Part shown: positions 1 to 7,163 of the stretch, one piece after another | Position numbering within the stretch: position 1 is the first letter of the stretch | Layout of the letters: each line of letters starts with the position of its first letter | From: Lysobacteraceae bacterium | GTDB lineage: Bacteria; Pseudomonadota; Gammaproteobacteria; Xanthomonadales; Xanthomonadaceae | Assembly: GCA_003449515.1 (NCBI GenBank) | Contig: DMHI01000180.1 | Location: 1-12,582 of the forward strand | Length of the DNA: 12,582 nucleotides | Direction: 5' to 3' | Made by a program: the position numbers and the translations under genes | Notes under the pieces: generated by a model | Databases searched by the model: none | Told to the model about the DNA's origin: nothing | The model's input: the letters and a program-made list of their open reading frames with translations, nothing else

Positions 1-2
1 TG

Positions 3-368
3 CGCACCGCGCGCGAGCTCGACCTGCCCACCCTCGAGGCCGCCCGCGCGCTCGAGCACGACGCCATGCTCGACAAGGCCGGCGTCGCCTTCCGTGGTGC
101 CAAGGCGATCGCGGCGGCCTTCGGCGTCGACGTCCAGGCCGCGCTCTCGCAGGTGCAGGCCGAGGTGGTGGAGATCGACCCCGCCGGAGACCGCGCCGTG
201 GTCCGTGTGCGCTATCCCCTGCTGGGCCAGCAGGTGGAGTTCCAGCAGCCGATGGTGCGCATCGATGGCGGCTGGTACCGCGAGGACGCGATCGATGCGC
301 TGAACGCGGCGTTGGCGGCCGAGGCCGAGGCCGCTCCGGCACCCGGCGCCGCCACCGCGGCCCGCTGA
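3..368 (+). CDS. Uncharacterised protein, C-terminal part (5' end outside window)
   Basis: An open frame runs from the left edge to a TGA at 366-368, giving 121 visible residues. The ATG at 66 is probably internal, because the same frame stays open and coding-like (high G/C at third positions) upstream of it to base 3. I do not recognise the protein. The visible part has an Ala-rich helical stretch, then alternating residues typical of beta strands (around VVRVRYPLLG and a VRIDGGWYRED segment), then an Ala/Glu/Pro-rich tail of about 20 residues. The 'IDGGWY' ending of a beta sheet is reminiscent of small NTF2-like or DUF4878-like periplasmic domains, but this is only an impression. Whether there is an N-terminal signal peptide cannot be seen. 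It ends 10 bases before plsB on the same strand, so the two may be co-transcribed. Confidence 0.75.
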   Translation, partial: RTARELDLPTLEAARALEHDAMLDKAGVAFRGAKAIAAAFGVDVQAALSQVQAEVVEIDPAGDRAVVRVRYPLLGQQVEFQQPMVRIDGGWYREDAIDALNAALAAEAEAAPAPGAATAAR

Positions 369-378
369 GCGACCGGCC

Positions 379-2916
379 GTGCCCGCCGTGGCCCTCGATG
401 CCAGCGTGAAGGGATACGTGCGACCGCCGTGGTGGGCGCGCGTTCTCGAGTGGCTGCTGAACCCGTGGATCGAGATCACCCGCGATCCCGACCTGCCGCC
501 GATCACGCTCGACCGCCCGGTCTGCTACGTGCTCGAGCACTACGGCATCAGCAACATGCTGATCCTCGACCGCGCCTGCCGCGAGGCCGGGTTGCCGTCG
601 CCGCTGGCGCCGCTGCCGGGTGATCCGCTGGGACGCGGTCGCGCCTACGTCGCGCTGTCGCGTCGCCGCAACGGCCGGATCGGTCGACCGGCGAACCGCA
701 CGCACTCCGACGCCCTCGCGCGCCTGCTGATGGCGCACCGGATGAACCCGCAGCAGGACGTGCAACTGGTGCCGGTGTCGATCCTCGTCGGGCGTGCTCC
801 CGATCGGCAATCCGGCTGGTTCTCGGTGCTGTTTTCCGAAAACTGGACGCTGGTGGGCCGCTTCCGCCGGCTGTTGGCCATCCTGCTCAACGGCCGCGGC
901 ACCGTGGTGCGCTTCGCGTCGGGTTTCCCGGTGCGCGAGATCCTCTCCGAGGACCTCCCGCAGGAGCGCGCCGTGCGCAAGACCGCACGGGTGCTGCGCG
1001 GGCACTTCCGCCGCGCGCGCGCGGCGATCATCGGGCCCGATCTTTCAACGCGGCGCCTGCTGGTCGATCGCGTGGTCGACGCCGAGCCGGTGCGCAAGGC
1101 GATCGCCGATACCGCGCGCCGCGACAACACCACCGCGGCCGAGGCCTGGAAGAAGGCCTACAAGTACGCCTGGGAGATCGCCGCCGACTACTCGCATCCC
1201 GTCGTCCGCTCGCTGAGCTTCGGCCTGACGGCGTTCTGGAACCGCATCTACGACGGCGTGCAGACCCACCACCTCGACAGCCTGAAGGCCGTGGCGCCCG
1301 GGCGCGAGGTGATCTACGTGCCGAGCCACCGCAGCCACATGGACTACCTGCTGCTGAGCTACCTGCTCTACCGGAACGGCATCGTCCCGCCGCACATCGT
1401 CGCCGGCATCAACCTCAACATGCCGGTGATCGGCCCGATCCTGCGTCGCGGTGGCGCGTTCTTCATCCGTCGGAGCATCAAGGGCAACGCGCTCTACGCC
1501 GCCGTGCTTGGCGAGTACGTGGCGCAGTTGATGGGCGAGGGCTTCTCGATCGAGTACTTCATCGAGGGCGGACGCTCGCGCACCGGCCGCCTGCTGCAGC
1601 CCAAGGGCGGGATGATCGCGATGACCCTGCGCGCCTTCCTGCGCGCGCCGCGTCGCCCGGTGGTGTTCCAGCCGGTCTACATCGGCTACGAAAAGCTGAT
1701 CGAAGGCGACAGCTACCTCGACGAGCTGACCGGCCGGCCGAAGCAGAAGGAGAGCGTCGGCGCGCTGCTGGTGGCCGCGATGGGCACCCTGCGCCGCCGC
1801 TACGGCCAGGTGGCCGTGAGCTTCGGCGAGCCGATCCTGCTCGAGGACGTGCTGGCCGAGCGCGCGCCGGGCTGGAAGGCGGAAGCGAGCGACCCCGACG
1901 CCAGGCCGGAGTGGTTCGGCGAGGTGGTCGATGACCTCGCCCTGCGCATCCAGCAGAACATCAACCGCGCCGCCGACGTGAACCCGATCAACCTGCTCGC
2001 CGTGGCCCTGCTGGCCACGCCGAAGCACGCGATGGACGAGGCCGACCTGCTCGCCCAGCTCGCGCTGTCGAAGAAGCTGCTGGCCGCGTTGCCCTACAGC
2101 GACCGCGTCACCGTCACGCCGATGTCGCCCGAGCAGATCGTCGCCTACGGCGAGGCGATGGGGGTGATCCGTCGCATCCAGCACCCGCTGGGCGATGTCT
2201 TCTCGATGGAAGGCGACACCGCGGTGCTGCAGAGCTATTTCCGCAACAACGTGCTGCACCTGTTCGCCGCACCGGCGTGGATCGCGCTGTGCTTCCAGAA
2301 CAACCGGCGCATGAGCCGCGCCGGCGTGCTGCGCCTCGGCCGCACCATCTATCCCTTCATCCGGGCGGAGCTGTTCCTGCCGTGGAGCGACGACGAGTTC
2401 GCCGAGCGGCTGGACGCCACGATCAACCTGTTCGTCGCCGAAGGCCTGCTCACCCCGGCGAGCGAGGACGACGGCGGTTTCCTCACCCGCGGCCCCGGCC
2501 AGACCGACGAGGTGTTCCGCCTGCGCGCCATCGCGCATTCGCTGCAGCAGGCCTTCGAGCGCTACTTCATCGCCATCGCCACCCTGGTGCGTCGCGGCCC
2601 GCGCACGATCAGCGCCAGCGAGCTCGAAAGCTTCTGGCAGCTCGCCGCGCAGCGGCTGTCGCTGCTTTACGCGCCCGCCGCGCCGGAGTTCTTCGACAAG
2701 AGCCTGTTCCGCGGCTTCATCGTCCAGCTGCGTGAAATGAAGCTGGTGTGGCTGTGCCCGGACGGCAAGCTCGATTTCGACGAGGCCCTGCGCGCCTGGG
2801 ACAAGGACGCGAAGATCGTGCTCGGCCGGGAGCTGCGGCAGACCATCACCCACATCACCAGCGACGTCGGCGGTGGTGGCCGCAGCACCGGCGAGAGGCC
2901 GGCGTACAAGGGCTGA
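379..2916 (+). CDS. plsB: Glycerol-3-phosphate 1-O-acyltransferase PlsB
   Basis: PlsB transfers an acyl group from acyl-ACP or acyl-CoA to the sn-1 position of glycerol-3-phosphate, the first committed step of phospholipid synthesis, at the inner membrane. The 845-residue product is close to the usual gammaproteobacterial length (about 800-850). The acyltransferase blocks appear in order: block I with the catalytic HX4D (H317 and D322, in PSHRSHMDYLL), block II GAFFIRR at 359-365, block III IEGGRSRTG at 395-403 (glycerol-3-phosphate binding), and block IV VVFQPVYIGYE at about 428-438. The first 300 residues and the long C-terminal region match the overall PlsB architecture and no block is missing. 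The start is a GTG at 379 with only a weak ribosome site; GTG at 388 is an alternative and would change the N-terminus by three residues. The gene converges on the DUF465 gene with 9 bases between their stops. Confidence 0.97.
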   Translation: MPAVALDASVKGYVRPPWWARVLEWLLNPWIEITRDPDLPPITLDRPVCYVLEHYGISNMLILDRACREAGLPSPLAPLPGDPLGRGRAYVALSRRRNGRIGRPANRTHSDALARLLMAHRMNPQQDVQLVPVSILVGRAPDRQSGWFSVLFSENWTLVGRFRRLLAILLNGRGTVVRFASGFPVREILSEDLPQERAVRKTARVLRGHFRRARAAIIGPDLSTRRLLVDRVVDAEPVRKAIADTARRDNTTAAEAWKKAYKYAWEIAADYSHPVVRSLSFGLTAFWNRIYDGVQTHHLDSLKAVAPGREVIYVPSHRSHMDYLLLSYLLYRNGIVPPHIVAGINLNMPVIGPILRRGGAFFIRRSIKGNALYAAVLGEYVAQLMGEGFSIEYFIEGGRSRTGRLLQPKGGMIAMTLRAFLRAPRRPVVFQPVYIGYEKLIEGDSYLDELTGRPKQKESVGALLVAAMGTLRRRYGQVAVSFGEPILLEDVLAERAPGWKAEASDPDARPEWFGEVVDDLALRIQQNINRAADVNPINLLAVALLATPKHAMDEADLLAQLALSKKLLAALPYSDRVTVTPMSPEQIVAYGEAMGVIRRIQHPLGDVFSMEGDTAVLQSYFRNNVLHLFAAPAWIALCFQNNRRMSRAGVLRLGRTIYPFIRAELFLPWSDDEFAERLDATINLFVAEGLLTPASEDDGGFLTRGPGQTDEVFRLRAIAHSLQQAFERYFIAIATLVRRGPRTISASELESFWQLAAQRLSLLYAPAAPEFFDKSLFRGFIVQLREMKLVWLCPDGKLDFDEALRAWDKDAKIVLGRELRQTITHITSDVGGGGRSTGERPAYKG

Positions 2917-2929
2917 GGCGAGGCCTCAG
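2913..2929. terminator. Hairpin spanning the convergent plsB and DUF465 stop codons
   Basis: A perfect 7-bp stem (CTGAGGC, 2913-2919, against GCCTCAG, 2923-2929) with a GAG loop lies exactly between two convergent genes. The left arm contains the plsB stop TGA and the right arm contains the complement of the DUF465 stop. No T-run follows on either side, so it is not a classical intrinsic terminator. A bidirectional, U-less terminator or 3'-end-protecting hairpin is inferred from its position. Confidence 0.4.
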
Positions 2930-3132
2930 GCGTCGAGATCGGGGATCAGCTTGCCCTCGATCCACGCGATCTGATCCTTCACCGCCAGCTTGCGTTTCTT
3001 CATGCGCTTGAGGCGCAGCTCGTCGCACTCGGGATTGGCCGCCAGTGCGGCGATGGCGGCATCGAGGTCGCGATGCTCGCTTCTGAGCTCGACGAGACGA
3101 TGCGCGAGTTGGCCGGGGTCGAAGGGATGCAT
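2926..3132 (-). CDS. YdcH-like DUF465 small protein
   Basis: A 68-residue, mostly helical, highly charged protein of the YdcH/DUF465 family. Family features visible are the N-terminal MHPFD..., the helix HRLVELRSEHRDLDAAI, and a basic LKRMKKRKLAVKDQI segment leading to a second helix that ends in IPDLDA. Such proteins are short coiled-coil-like hairpins; their molecular role is not established. The frame is open far upstream, but I chose the ATG at 3132 because it gives the normal family length and matches the conserved N-terminus, and a GGA lies about six bases before it. The upstream continuation of the frame is antisense to ttcA. The gene is divergent from ttcA (102 bases apart) and convergent with plsB. 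Confidence 0.88.
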   Translation of the reverse strand: MHPFDPGQLAHRLVELRSEHRDLDAAIAALAANPECDELRLKRMKKRKLAVKDQIAWIEGKLIPDLDA

Positions 3133-3193
3133 GCGGGTTCCGAGCCTACACCGCGCCGGTGGCTGCCGGGCAGGGTGGCGCCCGGCCAGCGGG

Positions 3194-3199
3194 TAGAAT
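3194..3199 (+). promoter_or_regulatory. Candidate -10 box for ttcA
   Basis: TAGAAT within an otherwise very GC-rich divergent region, 35 bases before the ttcA ATG, resembles a sigma-70 -10 element. No convincing -35 (TTGACA-like) is present at 16-18 bases upstream. This is inference from one motif. Confidence 0.4.
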
Positions 3200-3234
3200 G
3201 GCACCCCGAATCGCGACCCCGCTGCACCGACCCC

Positions 3235-4245
3235 ATGGCCCTCGCCGAGACGCGCCCCGCTCCAGCCGCGGGCGCCGCGCACCCGCTCGATCCGCACGAG
3301 ATCAACAAGCTGCAGAAGCGCCTGCGCCACCAGGTGGGGCAGGCGATCGCCGATTTCGGGATGATCGAGGACGGCGACCGCATCATGGTTTGCCTGTCCG
3401 GCGGCAAGGACAGCTACACGATGCTCGACGTGCTGCGCCAGCTGCAGGCGGTCGCCCCCGTGCGCTTCGAGCTGATCGCGGTGAACCTCGATCAGAAGCA
3501 GCCCGGCTTCCCGGAGCACGTGCTGCCCGACTACCTGCGTTCGATCGGCCAGCCCTTCCACATCATCGAGCAGGACACCTACTCGGTGGTCAAGCGCGTT
3601 GTGCCCGAGGGCAAGACGATGTGCTCGCTGTGTTCGCGGATGCGCCGCGGCGCGCTCTACACCTGGGCCGCCGAGAACGGCATCACCAGGATCGCGCTCG
3701 GCCACCACCGCGACGACCTGCTGGCCACCTTCTTCCTGAACCTGTTCTTCCACGCGAAGCTCAGCGGCATGCCGCCGAAGCTGCAGAGCGACGATGGCCG
3801 GCACACGGTGATCCGTCCGCTGGCTTACGTGAAGGAAGCCGACATCGCCGCCTACGCGCAAGCGAAAGCCTTCCCGATCATCCCATGCACGCTCTGCGGC
3901 TCGCAGGAGAACCTGCAGCGCAAGGTCGTCAAACGGATGCTCGACGAGTGGGAGCGCGAGACGCCGGGTCGGCTGGAGACCATCAGCCGCGCACTGGCTG
4001 ACGTGCGGCCCTCGCAGCTCTCCGACCGCACGCTGTTCGACTTCATGGCACTCGGCCGACGCGGCGATGCGCCGCTGCCCGACCTGCAGGCGTGGATGAC
4101 CGGCGCGCCCGGCGCCGGCACCGCGACCGCCGTCGCAGGCGCTGCGACCGACAACGCCGATGCTGGGGCCGCGGCACCAACCCCGAAACCCGATGCCCTG
4201 GCCGCGCTGCGCGCCCGGGCCTTCGATCCGATCTGGAACCCCTGA
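3235..4245 (+). CDS. ttcA: tRNA 2-thiocytidine(32) synthetase TtcA
   Basis: TtcA is an ATP- and iron-sulfur-dependent enzyme that thiolates cytidine 32 of certain tRNAs. The PP-loop ATPase motif SGGKDS is at residues 55-60. The two CXXC motifs that mark the TtcA group are both present: C130-S-L-C133 in the MCSLCSRMRRG segment, and C218-T-L-C221 in IPCTLCGSQENLQR. The GHHRDD segment of the family is also visible. The frame is open back to 3073, but that would run through the divergent DUF465 gene; the ATG at 3235 gives 336 residues and a start just before the conserved core. The C-terminus carries an Ala/Gly/Thr/Pro-rich stretch of roughly 30 residues (about 290-320) before the final FDPIWNP. 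The stop overlaps the rdgC start by one base (TGATG), suggesting translational coupling. Confidence 0.96.
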   Translation: MALAETRPAPAAGAAHPLDPHEINKLQKRLRHQVGQAIADFGMIEDGDRIMVCLSGGKDSYTMLDVLRQLQAVAPVRFELIAVNLDQKQPGFPEHVLPDYLRSIGQPFHIIEQDTYSVVKRVVPEGKTMCSLCSRMRRGALYTWAAENGITRIALGHHRDDLLATFFLNLFFHAKLSGMPPKLQSDDGRHTVIRPLAYVKEADIAAYAQAKAFPIIPCTLCGSQENLQRKVVKRMLDEWERETPGRLETISRALADVRPSQLSDRTLFDFMALGRRGDAPLPDLQAWMTGAPGAGTATAVAGAATDNADAGAAAPTPKPDALAALRARAFDPIWNP

Positions 4246-5153
4246 TGTTTTTCCGCAACCTCACGTTCTTCCGCTTCCCATCCTCGCTCAACGCCGCGCT
4301 CGACACCCTCGAAGACCGCCTCGTCGAACACCCGCTGAAACCCGTTGGCCCGCTGGAGCTCGGCAGCCGCGGCTTCGTCGCTCCGATGGGCAACGAAGGC
4401 GCGGCGATGACGCATCGCCTCGGTGACTTCACCTGGCTCGCGCTCGGCCGCGAGGACCGCCTGCTGCCCGGCTCGGTGGTCAACGACGCGCTGGCGAAGA
4501 AGCTCGCCGGGATCGAAGCGAAGGAAGGGCGCAAGCTCGGCGGCAAGGCGCGCAAGCAGCTCAAGGACGACCTGATCCACGAGATGCTGCCCAAGGCCTT
4601 CATCAAGGGCTCGCGCACCTCGGCTTCGATCGACGCCAAGCACGGCGTCATCGCCGTCGATGCCTCATCGAAGAAGTCGGCTGAAACACTCGTCTCCGAA
4701 CTGCGCCACGCGATGGGCAGCTTCCCGGCCGTGCCGGTGAACGCCGAGGTGTCGGTGCGCGCGGTGATGACCGGCTGGCTCACCGGCGAACCGCTGCCCG
4801 AAGGGCTCACGCTCGGCGACGAGTGCGAGCTGAAGGATCCGGTCGACGGCGGTGCCATCGTCAAGGCGCAGCGCCAGGAGCTCACCGCCGACGAGATCAC
4901 CAGGCACATCGAGACCGGCAAGCAGGTGACCAGGCTCGCTCTCGTGCTCGACGACCACGTCAGCTTCGTGCTCGGCGAGGACCTGATCGTGCGCAAGCTG
5001 AAGTTCCTCGACGGTGCCGTCGACCAGCTCGAGAACACCGAGCGCGATTCGCTGGCCGCCGAGCTCGACGCGCGCTATGCCCTGTTCAGCGCCGAGCTGC
5101 ACACGTTGTTCGGTGTGCTGGAAAAGGTGCTGAAGCTCAGTCGCGTCGACTGA
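4245..5153 (+). CDS. rdgC: Recombination-associated protein RdgC
   Basis: RdgC is a ring-shaped, non-sequence-specific DNA-binding protein that modulates RecA and replication-associated recombination in proteobacteria. The 302-residue product matches the usual length (303 in E. coli). It begins with the typical MFFRNLTFFRF, continues with a GFVAPMG segment and a GREDRLLPGSVV segment, then a K/R-rich region (about residues 78-115) and VRAVMTGWLTGE in the middle, and ends in a helical segment. The start is fixed by the family N-terminus and by the ATG overlapping the ttcA stop in TGATG. The frame is open further upstream inside ttcA, but that extension is a shadow of ttcA. The gene is followed after 3 bases by the YgjP-like gene, so the three genes are probably one transcript starting before ttcA. 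Confidence 0.96.
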   Translation: MFFRNLTFFRFPSSLNAALDTLEDRLVEHPLKPVGPLELGSRGFVAPMGNEGAAMTHRLGDFTWLALGREDRLLPGSVVNDALAKKLAGIEAKEGRKLGGKARKQLKDDLIHEMLPKAFIKGSRTSASIDAKHGVIAVDASSKKSAETLVSELRHAMGSFPAVPVNAEVSVRAVMTGWLTGEPLPEGLTLGDECELKDPVDGGAIVKAQRQELTADEITRHIETGKQVTRLALVLDDHVSFVLGEDLIVRKLKFLDGAVDQLENTERDSLAAELDARYALFSAELHTLFGVLEKVLKLSRVD

Positions 5154-5156
5154 TCC

Positions 5157-5960
5157 GTGGCTTCACCCGACGCGGCCGCCACGCGCGAGAGCGCCCACCT
5201 CGGCCTTCTGCTGCCCGACGGCGTGCCCGTGCCGCTGGTGCGTGTGCGTGATCGCCGCGCGCGCCGGCTGCGCCTCACGGTGAACGAGCGCGGCGTGCGG
5301 CTGTCGGTGCCGTTGCGCGTCCCGGAGCATGTGGCCGAGGCGTTCGTGCAGGACCAACTGGGCTGGATCGCGGCGCAGTGGGGCCGGCTTCGTGACCCGC
5401 GCGGACCGGTCGAATGGGCCTTCGGCGCGGTCGCTGCGCTGCCCCTCGCCGGCGAGGAGTGCGTGATCGAGTGGATCGAAGCGCGCAGCGCCCGCATCGA
5501 ACGCGTCGCGGCCGACGCTGACGCAGCGAGCGGTGCGGGACCGGACCGGCTTCGCATCCTGGCGCCGGCAAGCGCCTCCGCGGCCGCGCTGCGCCGCGCC
5601 CTCGCCGAGTTCTATGCGGCCGAGGCGCGCACCGCGATCCAGCGCTGGCTGCCGGCCTACCTGCCGGGCCTGCCGCGCCCGCCGCGCGCCTTCCGGGTGC
5701 GCGCGCTGTCGTCGTTGTGGGGCAGCCTGGCAGCGGACGGCACGGTATCGCTCGATCTGGCGCTGGTGCTGGGTCCGCCCGCGGCCCTCGAGTACGTGCT
5801 GGTGCACGAGATCTGCCACCTGATCCACGCCAACCACTCGCCGGCGTTCTGGCGCGAAGTGGAAGCGCGGCTGCCGCACTGGCGCGAACAGCGCGCCTTC
5901 CTGCGCGGCGCGGCGGGCGGCCGCATGAAAGGGCGGCTGCGCGCCTTGCTGGGCGGCTGA
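5157..5960 (+). CDS. YgjP-like (DUF45, COG1451) putative zinc metallopeptidase
   Basis: A 267-residue protein with the C-terminal metallopeptidase-like domain of the YgjP/DUF45 group. The zinc-binding HEICH is at 217-221 and the third ligand is probably H227 in the NHSPAFW segment. The N-terminal half has the group's RRARRLRLTVNERGVRLSVP beta region (around 30-50), followed by a helix ending in QDQLGWIAAQW. The block before the active site, normally close to SRWGSC, reads SSLWGSLAADG here, so an Arg and a Cys often found there are missing. The group's function is poorly defined; some databases call it a UTP pyrophosphatase or a SprT-like hydrolase. The GTG start at 5157 lies 3 bases after the rdgC stop with no obvious ribosome site, consistent with coupled translation. 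The stop is 1 base from the convergent hemH stop. Confidence 0.88.
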   Translation: MASPDAAATRESAHLGLLLPDGVPVPLVRVRDRRARRLRLTVNERGVRLSVPLRVPEHVAEAFVQDQLGWIAAQWGRLRDPRGPVEWAFGAVAALPLAGEECVIEWIEARSARIERVAADADAASGAGPDRLRILAPASASAAALRRALAEFYAAEARTAIQRWLPAYLPGLPRPPRAFRVRALSSLWGSLAADGTVSLDLALVLGPPAALEYVLVHEICHLIHANHSPAFWREVEARLPHWREQRAFLRGAAGGRMKGRLRALLGG

Positions 5961-5971
5961 GTCACGCGCCC
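5951..5971. terminator. Inverted repeat around the convergent YgjP-like and hemH stops
   Basis: GGGCG (5951-5955) pairs with CGCCC (5967-5971) around an 11-base loop that holds both stop codons (TGA at 5958-5960 and the hemH stop at 5962-5964). There is no T-tract. It may act as a shared 3'-end hairpin, but a 5-bp GC stem is weak evidence in DNA of this composition. Confidence 0.25.
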
Positions 5972-7047
5972 GCAGCCTGCGCCGGACTCGGCGTGGTCGC
6001 AGCGACCAGCGACGGCACCTCGCGCTGCAGCAGTGCCGCCAGCACGGCGACGTGCGTCGGCGCGTCGTTGAGTGCCGGGATGTAGCGCAGGGCCGCGCCG
6101 CCGGCTTCGACGTAGGCGTGCGCGTTCTGCTCGGCGATCTCCTCCAGCGTCTCCAGGCAGTCGACGGCGAAGCCCGGACACAGCACGTCGACGGTGCCGG
6201 CGTTCGCCTCTCCCCAGGCCTTCAGCGTCGTGTCGGTGGCCGGCAGCAGCCAGGGCTCGCGACCGAAGCGCGACTGGTAGGTGAGCGCCCAGTCGCCGTC
6301 GCTCAAGTCGAGCGCGGCGGCGATCGCCCGCGCGCTGGCCTCGCACTGCGCGGCGTAGGGATCGCCGGCATCGACGAAGCGCTGCGGCAGGCCGTGGAAG
6401 CTCATCAGCAGCTTCTCGCCGCGGCCATTCGCGGCCCAATGTGCGCGCACGCTGGCGGCGACGGCGGCCACCCAGCCGGTGTCGGTGTGATAGTCCTGCA
6501 GCAAGCGCAGGTCGGGCTGGCGGCGCCAGGTCAGCACTTCGCGCATCACCGCGTCATGCACCGAGGCCGAGGTGCTGGCCGAATACTGCGGGTACAGCGG
6601 CAGCACGACGATCCGCGTGCAGCCGGCGGCGTCCATCTCGCGCAGCACCGACGCCACCGACGGCTGGCCGTAGCGCATGGCGAAGCGCATATCGGCGTTC
6701 GGCAGCACCGCGGCGAGGCCGTGCGTGAGCCGCCGGGTCAGTGCCAGCAGCGGCGAGCCTTCCGGCGTCCAGATCGAGGCATAGGCCTTCGCCACCTTCG
6801 GCGAGCGCAGCGGCAGGATGATGAAGTGCAGCACCGGGCACCACAGCCAGCGCGTGAGATCGACCACGCGGTGGTCGTGCAGGAATTCGGCAAGGTAGCG
6901 CCGCACGGCGGCCGGCGTCGGCGCCCCGGGCGTGCCGAGGTTCACCAGCAGCACGCCGGTGCGGCCGGCTGCGGCGGGGGGGCGCGCGCTCGGGCGCTGC
7001 GCGGCGTTCGACGAGGCGGGCGGGGCAGGGCGGAAGGCCGTGTGCAT
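5962..7047 (-). CDS. hemH: Ferrochelatase HemH
   Basis: Ferrochelatase inserts Fe2+ into protoporphyrin IX to make protoheme, the last step of heme synthesis, at the cytoplasmic face of the inner membrane. The 361-residue product has the N-terminal GVLLVNLGTPGAPT motif (31-44), the YRQ-like substrate region RFAMRYGQPS (121-130), LPLYPQYSAST (149-159), the catalytic histidine H218 in MSFHGLP, QSRFGREPWL (258-267), and the acidic PGFAVDCLETLEEI segment with E299. The H218 to E299 spacing of 81 residues equals that between the catalytic His and Glu of E. coli HemH. The first about 29 residues are an Ala/Pro-rich extension that is probably disordered. The ATG at 7047 is the only plausible start before the core; no Shine-Dalgarno is obvious. 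The gene is divergent from the SYLF gene and convergent with the YgjP-like gene, so it is probably transcribed alone. Confidence 0.97.
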   Translation of the reverse strand: MHTAFRPAPPASSNAAQRPSARPPAAAGRTGVLLVNLGTPGAPTPAAVRRYLAEFLHDHRVVDLTRWLWCPVLHFIILPLRSPKVAKAYASIWTPEGSPLLALTRRLTHGLAAVLPNADMRFAMRYGQPSVASVLREMDAAGCTRIVVLPLYPQYSASTSASVHDAVMREVLTWRRQPDLRLLQDYHTDTGWVAAVAASVRAHWAANGRGEKLLMSFHGLPQRFVDAGDPYAAQCEASARAIAAALDLSDGDWALTYQSRFGREPWLLPATDTTLKAWGEANAGTVDVLCPGFAVDCLETLEEIAEQNAHAYVEAGGAALRYIPALNDAPTHVAVLAALLQREVPSLVAATTPSPAQAAGA

Positions 7048-7075
7048 GCGGGCGTGGCGTCTTGGGGAAGCCGCC

Positions 7076-7081
7076 AGTATG
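7076..7081 (-). promoter_or_regulatory. Candidate -10 box for hemH
   Basis: On the minus strand CATACT lies 28 bases before the hemH ATG in the hemH/SYLF divergent region. The same bases read TATGGT (7078-7083) on the plus strand, which could serve the SYLF gene with a longer leader. No -35 element is recognisable for either direction. Confidence 0.3.
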
Positions 7082-7150
7082 GTCGGCGGCGTGTCATGGC
7101 GGGTTCATGCCCCGCTCAAGCGTGCCTGCCGACACTGCGCCCATCCCATC

Positions 7151-7157
7151 GAAGGAG
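7151..7157 (+). promoter_or_regulatory. Strong ribosome binding site of the SYLF gene
   Basis: GAAGGAG with a 6-base spacer to the ATG at 7164. It decides the start against upstream codons of the same open frame, and it is the clearest Shine-Dalgarno in the window. Confidence 0.75.
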
Positions 7158-7163
7158 CCTCCC

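Noticed and set aside
1045..2853. Open frame of about 600 codons on the minus strand
   Set aside because: It lies wholly antisense to plsB, whose acyltransferase motifs are unambiguous. Its product is low-complexity, rich in His, Gln, Arg and Ala, which is what the complement of GC-rich codons gives.
3073..3234. Upstream extension of ttcA to an ATG at 3073
   Set aside because: The extra 54 codons would run through the divergent DUF465 gene and its promoter region. The ATG at 3235 fits the family.
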